Assembly: GCA_036403235.1 (NCBI GenBank)
Contig: DASWRI010000076.1
Location: forward strand, 1 to 64,000
Reading direction: 5' to 3'
DNA length: 64,000 nt
Source of the DNA: JBGTFE01 sp036403235
Lineage (GTDB): Bacteria > Acidobacteriota > Blastocatellia > Pyrinomonadales > Pyrinomonadaceae
Position 1 is the first letter of the stretch. Each line of letters starts with the position of its first letter. The notes under the pieces are model-generated. The model was not told where the DNA came from. It saw nothing but the letters and a program-made list of their open reading frames with translations, and made no database searches. This document shows, in pieces, positions 24,965-32,746 of this stretch. The position numbers and the translations under genes were made by a program.

Positions 24965-26070
24965 AAATTTCCGCGCCGGCGCTGTTCTTCTTCAATCGAG
25001 ACGAAGAGCGCCTTGAAATTGCCTTTGCCGAAGCCTTTGCAGCCTTTGCGCTGGAGAATTTCGTAAAAAACCGTCGGACGGTCTTCGACGGGCTTGGTGA
25101 AAATCTGCAAAAGATAGCCTTCGTCGTCGCGGTCGACCAAAATTCCGAGACGTTTCAGTTCTTCGATGTCCTCGTCGATGCAGCCGACGCGTTCGGGAAT
25201 CTCGTCGTAATACGTGTCGGGAACACGCAAGAATTCGACGCCGTTCGCCTGTAGTTTTTCGACCGTCCGGAGAACGTCTTTGCAAAGCAGCGCGACGTGC
25301 TGCGCGCCCGCCGAGCGATAAAAATCGATGTATTCCTGAATCTGCGATTTGCCGCCTTTGCCTTCTGCTGGTTCGTTTATCGGAAATTTGATATTGTGGC
25401 CGCCGTCCGACATGACAATCGACATGAGCGCCGAATATTCGGTCGAAATGTCCTTGTCGTCAAACGTGATGTAGCGCTGAAAGCCCATCACGTCGCGGTA
25501 GAAATCGCACCAGAAATTCATTTTTCCGAGCTCGACGTTGCCGACGATGTGGTCGACCAAAACGATGCCGACCTCGTCGCCCGCGACCGTCTGCTCGACG
25601 AATCCGGGCAGAAATACGCCGTTGTAATTGTGCCCGTTGTTCGTGTTGTAGGAAATAAGCGAGTGAATCGTGTCGCCGTATGTGCGAATCGCCGCGCGGC
25701 GCACCATTCCGTTTTCGTCTTTCCAGTCGTGCGGCTCGATGGCCGGAAGCGCGCCGCGTTTTATCGCTTCGTTAAAAGCGTAATCGGCGTCTTCGACGTA
25801 AAAGGCGATGTCGCGCACGCCGTCGCCGTGCTGTTTGATGTGCTCGGCCGCCTCGTGGTCGGGAGAAAGCGGCGTCGTCAAAACGAAGTTGACGCGATTC
25901 TGCCGCAAAACATAGCTCGTCGTCTCGCGGTTGCCAGTTTCGAGTCCCGAATAAGCGGCGCGCGAAAAGCCGAACGCCTTGCGATAATAAAACTCGGCCT
26001 GCTTGGCATTGCCGACGTAAAACTCAACGTGATGTATTTTTTTTAGTCCCAAAGGATTTTGTTCTGTCAT
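24961..26070 (-). CDS. hppD: 4-hydroxyphenylpyruvate dioxygenase
   Basis: This 369-residue Fe(II) dioxygenase converts 4-hydroxyphenylpyruvate to homogentisate. It has two vicinal-oxygen-chelate halves: the N-terminal one from [15 protein letters not shown], the catalytic C-terminal one from [11 protein letters not shown]. The iron ligands are His in VDHIVGN, His in [11 protein letters not shown] and Glu in [19 protein letters not shown]. The 3' end overlaps the SNase-like gene by four bases. Upstream, the GAGGCA ribosome site and first codons closely match those of the next gene upstream (26769). Confidence 0.97.
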   Translation of the reverse strand: MTEQNPLGLKKIHHVEFYVGNAKQAEFYYRKAFGFSRAAYSGLETGNRETTSYVLRQNRVNFVLTTPLSPDHEAAEHIKQHGDGVRDIAFYVEDADYAFNEAIKRGALPAIEPHDWKDENGMVRRAAIRTYGDTIHSLISYNTNNGHNYNGVFLPGFVEQTVAGDEVGIVLVDHIVGNVELGKMNFWCDFYRDVMGFQRYITFDDKDISTEYSALMSIVMSDGGHNIKFPINEPAEGKGGKSQIQEYIDFYRSAGAQHVALLCKDVLRTVEKLQANGVEFLRVPDTYYDEIPERVGCIDEDIEELKRLGILVDRDDEGYLLQIFTKPVEDRPTVFYEILQRKGCKGFGKGNFKALFVSIEEEQRRRGNL

Positions 26071-26085
26071 AATTGCCTCAAAATT

Positions 26086-26769
26086 TTATTTATTACTCGT
26101 AGAATATTTTTTGAAAGTCTCGTCCGATGCCGTGTAAACAATCCGATTTAAGTCGCCCGGAATTTCGTCGCCGTAAGCTGTTCGAGTCGTATAAACATCA
26201 TAAAATAAACCCGTTCCGTCAGAATATTCAATCCAGGCCGCATCAGCGCCGCTCTCCTCTTTATTCTTGAAAACCGACGGGAAAATCACATCTTTAAATG
26301 AAAGCCGTTTCCTCGGAATCAAGTCAATCGAACAAAGCTTATTATCGAGCGAATCGGGCAGCGGAACATAGCCTTGAAAACAATATTTCACAAAATAAAT
26401 TAAAACCTGCCATTCGGAGCTTAAATTGTATGTAAAAACCGGCTGCTTTGCTTTGTCATCGCCCGGATAAGGTTTTGTAAACTGCGAAACATCGTTTGCT
26501 TCGGACGGCTTCCCGAGAATTTTGCGAACGTCTGCCATCGTCGAAATTAAAGGCTCAAGCGTTTTCCATTTTGACGTTTCGTAAAAACGAAAGTCAGGAA
26601 GCTCGTTCGGATATTTTTCGCTTCTTTTTCCTTCGGCTTTTTTTATCTGTGATTTTGCGTTTGATGTCTTCTTTCCTTTTGATTTTGTTTGCGCTCCGAT
26701 AAAAGCCGCAGACAAAATCGTCAGACAAATCAAAAGCAAAATCGAGCTCGAAAGATTTTGTTTCGTCAT
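26086..26769 (-). CDS. Secreted hypothetical protein
   Basis: The 227-residue protein has a clear signal peptide (hydrophobic stretch about 8-26, cleavage near GAQ), a Lys-rich linker (about 28-55) and a compact domain rich in aromatic residues (PDFRFYETSKWKTLEP, STMADVRKILGKPSE, WQVLIYFVKYCFQGYVP). The MADVRKILGKP segment recalls the short helix of bacterial proteins that test a threshold of change in a lipoprotein-like fold, but no family is recognised. It lies 15 bases upstream of hppD on the same strand and may be co-transcribed. No function is proposed. Confidence 0.8.
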   Translation of the reverse strand: MTKQNLSSSILLLICLTILSAAFIGAQTKSKGKKTSNAKSQIKKAEGKRSEKYPNELPDFRFYETSKWKTLEPLISTMADVRKILGKPSEANDVSQFTKPYPGDDKAKQPVFTYNLSSEWQVLIYFVKYCFQGYVPLPDSLDNKLCSIDLIPRKRLSFKDVIFPSVFKNKEESGADAAWIEYSDGTGLFYDVYTTRTAYGDEIPGDLNRIVYTASDETFKKYSTSNK

Positions 26770-27003
26770 AACTGCCTCAAAGATATTTTACTTCATTAAT
26801 CTTAAATACAAAATTTTCTATATTATGTCGGATACGCAACAGACAAACGTATCGTTATTATTTACAATAAATACGTTCACTTGTAGCGCGGTGTTTTTTT
26901 TCTAAAGCATTTGGCGCGATTTAATTTATTTTTGCGCGCGGGCGCACCTGAATAAATTAAAAATTTCTTGCTCGTAAAACTAAAATTTAGAACCTGAGAA
27001 TGT

Positions 27004-27756
27004 ATGTCGAATACATCTGATTTTCGTCTGTCTCTCAAAAACAGGCTTCTTTCCGCGTTGCCTGAGCGTGAGCTGGACGTTCTAAAACCGCATCTCGAAC
27101 CCGTTAAGCTTTCGGCTGCCGATATTGTTTATCAGGCGGGCGACGAGATTCGCCACGTTTATTTTCCCGACAACGGCATGATTTCGCTGCTTTCGGTAAC
27201 CGAAGCCGGACAAACCGTCGAAGTCGGTTTTACCGGCGCCGAAGGAATGGTCGGTCTGCCGATTGTGCTCGGCCGCAACGAGATGCCGTATCAGGCGATG
27301 GTGCAAGTTCCGGTGACGGGTCTTCGCGCCGACGCGAAAGCGGTTCTCAATTTGTTCGGCCAATGCGGAATATTTCACGACATCGTTTTGCGCTACACCT
27401 ACGTCGTTTTCAAACAAATTTCCCAAACCTGCGTCTGCAACCATTTTCACACGATTGAAGCAAGACTTTGCCGCTGGCTGACCGTCATGCACGACCGCTC
27501 GAAAAACGGTCATCTGTCCTTAACGCAGGAATTTTTGGCGAATATGCTCGGCGTCCAGCGAACCAGCATCGGAATGATTGCCAACACTCTGCAAACGGCG
27601 GAAATTATTCGCTACCGGCGCGGCAAAATCGAAATCGTCGATTACGAAAGATTAAAGCAGTCCGCCTGCGAATGCTTCTTTATCATCAGAACTGAGCTCG
27701 AGGAATTTTTGGAAGATAAAAATTTTCCGCTTATGTCGGACAACAAGCAGACTTAA
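27004..27756 (+). CDS. Crp/Fnr-family transcriptional regulator
   Basis: The 250-residue protein has an N-terminal cyclic-nucleotide-binding beta roll (about 10-135, DIVYQAGDEIRHVYFPDNGMI in two blocks) and a C-terminal winged helix (about 160-230, FLANMLGVQRTSIGMIANTLQ with RYRRGKIEIVDYERL). The cAMP-contact residues of Crp are not conserved and no Fnr cysteine cluster is present, so the ligand is unknown. The 234-base upstream spacer (26770-27003) is AT-rich with no gene I can support. ATG 27004 follows a weak GAG-rich site. Confidence 0.9.
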   Translation: MSNTSDFRLSLKNRLLSALPERELDVLKPHLEPVKLSAADIVYQAGDEIRHVYFPDNGMISLLSVTEAGQTVEVGFTGAEGMVGLPIVLGRNEMPYQAMVQVPVTGLRADAKAVLNLFGQCGIFHDIVLRYTYVVFKQISQTCVCNHFHTIEARLCRWLTVMHDRSKNGHLSLTQEFLANMLGVQRTSIGMIANTLQTAEIIRYRRGKIEIVDYERLKQSACECFFIIRTELEEFLEDKNFPLMSDNKQT

Positions 27757-27825
27757 ATTTTATTTTATTTCACTATATAAAAGCTTTACCAAATTTTAAC
27801 AGGATATTAAAAGGCGCTTTCTATA

Positions 27826-28200
27826 ATGAAAGAAGGGGAAAAATCTCTGTATCTCAAAAGCATCTTGTGCGTTGAGGACAATAAGGATACTTGCGAGATG
27901 CTCAGCATAGTATTTTCCGAATACGAATTTGTCTCGGCCGATAATCTGAAAAAAGCTTTTTCCTTAATCGAAAAGCGCGATTTCGATTTGTACATTCTCG
28001 ACAACTGGCTGCCCGACGGTTCGGGTATCGAGCTGTGCCGGAAAATCCGCGCCGCAAACGGGAAAGTCCCGATAATCTTCGTCTCCGGCGTCGGCTACGA
28101 AAAAGACATCGTCGAAGCGACCGGCGCGGGCGCAAACAAATATCTGGTCAAGCCGTGCGAACCCGAGCTGATAGAAAAAATTGTCAAAGAACTGATTTGA
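27826..28200 (+). CDS. Single-domain response regulator (receiver)
   Basis: The 124-residue protein is only a CheY-like receiver: acidic pocket CVEDN (about 15-19), phosphoacceptor Asp in LYILDNWLPDGSG, switch Ser in FVSGVG and Lys in YLVKPCEP. There is no output domain, so it would act by protein contact with an unseen kinase or target. No histidine kinase is nearby. It lies 69 bases after the Crp/Fnr gene and 4 bases before the convergent phhA stop. The ATG has no clear ribosome site. Confidence 0.9.
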   Translation: MKEGEKSLYLKSILCVEDNKDTCEMLSIVFSEYEFVSADNLKKAFSLIEKRDFDLYILDNWLPDGSGIELCRKIRAANGKVPIIFVSGVGYEKDIVEATGAGANKYLVKPCEPELIEKIVKELI

Positions 28201-28204
28201 TAAA

Positions 28205-29113
28205 TTAAGTGCCGAAGCTTTTGATATATCGGCGCGTCACGTCTTTCAAATATTCATACGACGGAATGACATACAAAATCGGCTGCATATCCGAATAATC
28301 GTAAGGCGTGTTGACGACCTGTTCGAGGTCAAACGCGCGCCGCTCGACTTTATCGGTAAAAGCGTTTTCGAGCTCGCCGAAGCTCGATAAAAGTCCCGCG
28401 CCGTAAGCTTTCAACTCGCCTTCTTCTTCAATCAGACCAAACTCGACCGTAAACCAGTAGAGACGGCCTAATTCTTCCAATTGCGCGTCGGTCGCGATGC
28501 GCGCGCCGTGACCGATAAACTGCGAAAAATCGGCAAAATTGCGATTCGTAAACATCGGAATATGCCCGATTGATTCGTGAACGATGTCCGGTTCGGGCGT
28601 GTATTCGGGCCGCGAATGATGGCGAATATACTGCGTCGAAAGCATCGTCCGGTAGGAAAGCCAGCTCAAAAAGCCGCGCGTTTCGACCAACCCCTCAATC
28701 GGCGCGAGACGAAAACTCGAAAGCTCTTTCAGACGCCGGTTCATTTCCGTCAACTGCGGAATGCGCTCGTTGCTGATGCCGAGGTTTTTCTTGGCTTCGA
28801 GATAAAATCGCGACGCGCGGCGCGATTGAATTTCTTCCAGACGTCTGGCGACGATGCGCCATATATTTTGTTCCTGTTCGGTGTATTCGACGTCGGTGAT
28901 AACGCCCGTTTCGCGAAATTTCTTCGCCAGAGACGCGATATAATCGCGGCGCGCGCGATATTCCTCGTCGTTTGCGCCCGGATGGTCGAGGTGAAGCTGG
29001 TTGATGTCTTCAAACTTCAAATCGCGAAATTCGGGCAAATCTTCGTCTTTTACTTCATAATTTGAAAGGTTAAAGGCAGGTTCGTTTTTGGCTTTGACTG
29101 TTTCGAGCAACAT
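28205..29113 (-). CDS. phhA: Phenylalanine 4-monooxygenase
   Basis: This 302-residue pterin-dependent iron hydroxylase converts phenylalanine to tyrosine, feeding hppD and hmgA. The catalytic core has the two iron histidines in [15 protein letters not shown] and the glutamate in [30 protein letters not shown] and [11 protein letters not shown] are further family blocks. The N-terminal 60 residues replace the regulatory ACT domain of animal enzymes, as usual in bacteria. It is divergent from an Lrp-type regulator (168-base spacer), which probably controls it. Confidence 0.95.
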   Translation of the reverse strand: MLLETVKAKNEPAFNLSNYEVKDEDLPEFRDLKFEDINQLHLDHPGANDEEYRARRDYIASLAKKFRETGVITDVEYTEQEQNIWRIVARRLEEIQSRRASRFYLEAKKNLGISNERIPQLTEMNRRLKELSSFRLAPIEGLVETRGFLSWLSYRTMLSTQYIRHHSRPEYTPEPDIVHESIGHIPMFTNRNFADFSQFIGHGARIATDAQLEELGRLYWFTVEFGLIEEEGELKAYGAGLLSSFGELENAFTDKVERRAFDLEQVVNTPYDYSDMQPILYVIPSYEYLKDVTRRYIKSFGT

Positions 29114-29281
29114 TTCTCAAATTCTCCTCGTCTCGTTTGATGCTTTTCGTAAATCCGGAGATATCCGCGGATAATTAATTGTAATCGAAACGATAAGCGA
29201 TTTGAATGGGGAATATTTGTTTCTAAAAGGGAAATGCTTTAAATTATTAGTTTATTTTATTGATTGACTTTAAGATTTAAA

Positions 29282-29722
29282 ATGATTGATGAAATTGATT
29301 GGAAAATACTTAAAGAATTACAGTTAAACGCGCGCATCAGCTTTGCCGAACTCGGTCGCCGTGTCGGATTGACGACGCCCGCCGTTATAGAGCGAATTCG
29401 AAAGCTCGAAGACGCCCAAATAATTACGGCCTATCGCGCCGAAATCGACGCGGCGAAGGTCGGTTTGCCGATTACGGCGTTTATCCGGATGAGCATTACC
29501 GGCGTCGATTACTCGCATATTATCGAAGTCGCCGAAGAATCGACCGAAGTTCTCGAATGTCATCGCGGCACGGGCGGCGATTCGTTCATCATGAAAGTCG
29601 CCGTCGCGTCGGTCGAGCATCTGCAAAATCTGATTGATAAACTCACGCCCTACGGCATCACGACGACCTCAATTGTGCTTTCGTCGCCGGTCAAGAGCAG
29701 GGTGATTGAAAGAAAAAATTAA
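29282..29722 (+). CDS. Lrp/AsnC-family transcriptional regulator
   Basis: The 146-residue protein has an N-terminal winged helix ([35 protein letters not shown]) and a C-terminal RAM ligand-binding domain (about 65-140, with [16 protein letters not shown]). ATG 29282 gives the family start; an in-frame TTG at 29264 would add six odd residues. Divergent orientation to phhA suggests control of aromatic amino-acid catabolism with an amino acid as effector. The spacer (29114-29281) is AT-rich and should hold both promoters, but I see no clear operator. Confidence 0.92.
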   Translation: MIDEIDWKILKELQLNARISFAELGRRVGLTTPAVIERIRKLEDAQIITAYRAEIDAAKVGLPITAFIRMSITGVDYSHIIEVAEESTEVLECHRGTGGDSFIMKVAVASVEHLQNLIDKLTPYGITTTSIVLSSPVKSRVIERKN

Positions 29723-29823
29723 CCACGCAGAACACAGAGAGCACAGAGATTTTTTAGCCGCGAATTACACGAATTACACTAATTATTTTCTTTTCATTTG
29801 TGTAAATAATATAATTCGCGGCT
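29722..29823. repeat. Composite intergenic element (CTCTGTG half plus GAATTACAC hairpin)
   Basis: 29722-29755 is a single left arm of the CTCTGTG family (ACCACGCAGAACACAGAGAG). At 29756-29823 there is an AGCCGCGAATTACAC hairpin with mismatched upper arms around an AT-rich loop. The two families are joined, as at 39465-39604. The right end supplies the TAG stop codon of the glycosylase gene (29822-29824). Confidence 0.82.
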
Positions 29824-30454
29824 ATTTTCTTTTTCTTTCGCTCAAATAAAAATGCCACAGCAAACGCGCGGCGGCGGCGCGCAGCGGTTTCCATTTTTCG
29901 GCGATTTGCTGAAATTCTTCAGAGTTTGGCGCATGTTCGAGATTTTTTAATTTTTTCCACGCGACGTGCAGAGCCAAATCGCCTTTCGGCATCACGTCGG
30001 CGCGAAGCATCGCCATCAAAAGATATATGTCCGCCGACCAGTCGCCGATGCCTTTTATCTTTTTTAATTCGTGTTTGGCCTGCGCGTCCGGAAGATTTTC
30101 GAGCGCTTCCAGATTTAATTCGCCGCTCGAAATCGCTTTCGCCAATTCGCGCGCGTAGACAATTTTTTGACGGGAGAAATACGCGGCCTTCAATTCTTCG
30201 TCCGAGAGCGATAAAACGCCTTCGGGCGTAATCGCGCCGAGCTTTTCCTTCAATTTATTAAACGCCGAAAGCGCGGACGCGAGCGAAACCTGCTGTTCGA
30301 GAATGATGTGAACGAGCGTCGCGAAACTGGCTTCGCGCTTCCAGAGCGGCGGCGTGCCGTATTTTTCGAAGATAAAAGCTAAATCCGAATCGATTCGAGC
30401 AAGCTTTCGACAGGCTTCGACGAGGCGTTGCTCGTCCAGAGTTTCGATTTTCAT
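29822..30454 (-). CDS. AlkA-like DNA-3-methyladenine glycosylase (HhH-GPD)
   Basis: The 210-residue base-excision enzyme removes alkylated bases. The helix-hairpin-helix is visible as LKKIKGIGDWSADIYLLMAM, followed by the catalytic aspartate region MPKGDLALHVAWKKL. The N-terminal half (TLVHIILEQQVSLASALSAFNK) matches the AlkA/MAG fold. It lacks the long N-terminal domain of E. coli AlkA, so it resembles the short MAG-type enzymes. It overlaps the upstream 99-residue gene by four bases (ATGA). The stop codon is contributed by the intergenic repeat. Confidence 0.9.
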   Translation of the reverse strand: MKIETLDEQRLVEACRKLARIDSDLAFIFEKYGTPPLWKREASFATLVHIILEQQVSLASALSAFNKLKEKLGAITPEGVLSLSDEELKAAYFSRQKIVYARELAKAISSGELNLEALENLPDAQAKHELKKIKGIGDWSADIYLLMAMLRADVMPKGDLALHVAWKKLKNLEHAPNSEEFQQIAEKWKPLRAAAARLLWHFYLSERKRK

Positions 30455-30750
30455 ATTTTTTTGTGAAAGTGAAGTTCTATCAATTCGTATATAAATTCGT
30501 TCAGGCTGATATTACAAACCGGGCAGGTAATGCTTCCGTCGTGCTCGAACATTTTTACGCCGTCGGCCGGACAAAACCAGTTTCCGCCGACTTTAAATGT
30601 GAATTTTCTTTGGCGGGACGGGCGCGATTTTGATACAAAAACCTCATTCAAACGATGCTCCATATCCTGCGAAAGTTCCATATTGCCTTTCGCGCACCGC
30701 AAACCGTAAGCTCCGTCAATTAATTCATCTGCGCATCTCGGACAAAACAT
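30451..30750 (-). CDS. Small zinc-ribbon protein, function unknown
   Basis: The 99-residue protein has CPRC (3-6) with a further cysteine in GLRCAKG, and a second pair WFCPAD and ITCPVC (about 59-77), so one or two zinc ribbons are likely. There is no membrane segment. Overlap with the AlkA-like gene suggests a shared message, but the role is not clear. Related single-domain zinc proteins occur as accessory factors of DNA or RNA enzymes. Confidence 0.75.
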   Translation of the reverse strand: MFCPRCADELIDGAYGLRCAKGNMELSQDMEHRLNEVFVSKSRPSRQRKFTFKVGGNWFCPADGVKMFEHDGSITCPVCNISLNEFIYELIELHFHKKI

Positions 30751-30818
30751 ATTATTTTTTTGATTAATTCAGTAAGATAATATGTCATAAGGCGTCGCGC
30801 TTCACAAAATTTATGTTT

Positions 30819-31331
30819 ATGAAAACGGCTTGTTTATTGTTTCTATTGATTTCCGGCATCAGCGCGGCGGCCCAGGAGACGTGCGTTTCGCAGTCGAAGA
30901 CGCTGCCCGGTTTATTAAATCTGCATCTGGAAACGTCGCCCGAACAGGTTCAGGCGATTGTCGGGCGGAGCTTGAAAATCAAAATCAAAGGCAATGGCGA
31001 GCGCACGTTTTTTGCAAACTTTATCGACAAAAATCCGCCGCCGACATTATTAAATGTTCGGGCGATTTATTTAAGATTTTACGACCGCAGGCTTTATCAA
31101 ATCGAGATTTTTTTTGAAGACCGCGTCGGTTGGCAGAATCTGACGGATTTTACGATTTATCTGCGCGACGCAATGATTCTTCCCGCCGCCTGGCAGACAA
31201 AAAAGGGCAGAAGCGAAATAAGATGCGAACAAATCTCGATTGTCGCCGACCACGTTTTAAACCCGCGCGTCGAAATCACGGACGAAACGACCCGAACTCA
31301 AATCGAGAAAGCGCGAAAGAAGAAAAAATAA
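30819..31331 (+). CDS. Secreted hypothetical protein
   Basis: The 170-residue protein has an N-terminal signal peptide (KTACLLFLLISGISAAAQE) and no recognised domain. The mature part is rich in charged residues, with a central segment RAIYLRFYDRRLYQIEIFFED and a Lys/Arg tail. LHLETSPEQVQAIVG resembles the lead-in of secreted proteins with an uncharacterised threshold-like motif. ATG 30819 is preferred over 30813 because it starts the signal directly. The next gene begins three bases after the stop. Confidence 0.78.
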   Translation: MKTACLLFLLISGISAAAQETCVSQSKTLPGLLNLHLETSPEQVQAIVGRSLKIKIKGNGERTFFANFIDKNPPPTLLNVRAIYLRFYDRRLYQIEIFFEDRVGWQNLTDFTIYLRDAMILPAAWQTKKGRSEIRCEQISIVADHVLNPRVEITDETTRTQIEKARKKKK

Positions 31332-31334
31332 TTT

Positions 31335-32300
31335 ATGAGCATCCGGCAAACGGCCTCTATCTATTTTGCGCTGCAGGGCATCGCGGTTGTATTGTGGTGG
31401 CTTTTGCTGTTTTTTGTTCCCGCTTCGCGTTACTTTTTCCGGATGGGCGATTCGGAAAACGTGCTGCTCGCATTCTGGCTGCCAGATTTGTTTCTGCTCG
31501 CCATCGGGTCGCTGGCGGCAAGCGCGTTTTGTTTTTTCGACAGTAAGTTCGCGCCGATTGCGCTCTGGTTTGTCGCCGGCGCGATAAGTTATGCCGCCGT
31601 TTATAATCTCTCGTTTGCGCTTATTACGGATTCGGGCTGGCTTGGCGTGACGCTGATGTTTCCGGCAATGATTTTTAGCGGGAATTTCGCCGTCGGTTTG
31701 TCGTCGCCGGTTGAAAAATTGATGTTTCGCCGTTCGGTCGAAGCAAAAACCGGCTGGATTTTAACAAAAACTTTCGTTCAGATTATCGTCGTCTGGAGTC
31801 TGATTTTGTTTATTTTTCCGTGGCTGATTGTGCGTCTCGAAGCAAAGCTCGGCATTGCGCAGTTTGTTTTTCCGATGCAGAAAACGCTGTCGATAATTCT
31901 TTTCTGCGCGATTAGTCTCCTGGGGATTTCGGGCGCATACACGATGGCGAAAATCGGGCGCGGGACGCCGCTGCCGATGGACACGGCCAGCCGTCTGGTG
32001 ATTGCGGGAATTTATTCTTACGTGCGCAATCCGATGGCGATTTCCGGCATCGGGCAGGGACTTGCGGTCGGTTTGTTTTTAGGCTCGCCGCTCGTTTTGC
32101 TTTACGCTCTGATGGGCGCGCTTATCTGGCAATGGATTTTTCGCCCGCTCGAAGAAACGGATTTATCAAAAAATTTCGGCGCGGACTACGAACTTTACCG
32201 CCGTCACGTGCGCTGCTGGATTCCGCGCGCGACGCCCTACCAAATCGAGGCGACCGCCGATTCGTCAAACTCAATCGACTCGCCGTTCGGCAAAATGTGA
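31335..32300 (+). CDS. Membrane methyltransferase of the ICMT/PEMT type
   Basis: The 321-residue polytopic protein has four or more hydrophobic helices in the N-terminal two thirds (about 8-32, 46-66, 76-98, 108-130, 150-175). The C-terminal part carries the isoprenylcysteine carboxyl methyltransferase-like SAM site: VIAGIYSYVRNPMAISG, then EETDLSKNFGADYELYRRHV (R-N-P and E-x-x-L/F-x-x-x-F/Y patterns). Such bacterial enzymes methylate membrane-embedded substrates; none can be named. Its 3' end overlaps the convergent DUF488 gene by 64 bases. Confidence 0.82.
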   Translation: MSIRQTASIYFALQGIAVVLWWLLLFFVPASRYFFRMGDSENVLLAFWLPDLFLLAIGSLAASAFCFFDSKFAPIALWFVAGAISYAAVYNLSFALITDSGWLGVTLMFPAMIFSGNFAVGLSSPVEKLMFRRSVEAKTGWILTKTFVQIIVVWSLILFIFPWLIVRLEAKLGIAQFVFPMQKTLSIILFCAISLLGISGAYTMAKIGRGTPLPMDTASRLVIAGIYSYVRNPMAISGIGQGLAVGLFLGSPLVLLYALMGALIWQWIFRPLEETDLSKNFGADYELYRRHVRCWIPRATPYQIEATADSSNSIDSPFGKM

Positions 32301-32704
32301 ATAATTCTCGACGCGCCTTTTGCTTTGAGAAGCGGCGCGAGCATCCCGATGCGGTGACAGTTGGCGCGCGGCTCTTTATGTTTGGTCAGCGGATACGACT
32401 CCGAGCACATAATCGCCGTTTTCATCTCGGCCGCGATTTCAAGAATGCGTTCGACGCCGCGATTCAACTCTTCGGGAACGGGTTTACGTTTTCCGCCCGT
32501 TTCGGGCAGATGCTCGTAGCCGATGCCGTTTTCAAGCAGATTGGCCTGCAAAACCAAACCGTTAAACTGCGGCCAGCGCGACCGCGCGACGCTTCTCACA
32601 TCGCACAAAAAAGCGATTTCGTATTTTTGCAAAAGCGCCAGAAAATCACGCCACCCGTGCCGTCCGTGTCCGACGGTGTAAATTGTTATCGAATCGAATT
32701 CCAT
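32237..32704 (-). CDS. DUF488-family protein
   Basis: The 155-residue protein shows the DUF488 pattern: IYTVGHGRHGWRDFLALL at the start, DVRSVARSRWPQFN (about 37-50), CSESYPLTKHKEPRANCHR (about 103-121) with conserved Cys and CHR. The family is uncharacterised, with suggestions of nucleotide or sulfur-related chemistry. It converges on the ICMT-like gene with a 64-base tail-to-tail overlap, so each 3' end is coding on both strands. Confidence 0.85.
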   Translation of the reverse strand: MEFDSITIYTVGHGRHGWRDFLALLQKYEIAFLCDVRSVARSRWPQFNGLVLQANLLENGIGYEHLPETGGKRKPVPEELNRGVERILEIAAEMKTAIMCSESYPLTKHKEPRANCHRIGMLAPLLKAKGASRIIHILPNGESIEFDESAVASIW

Positions 32705-32746
32705 TGAAATAGTTTATCGCAGATGGATAAGGAAACTCTCAACCCG

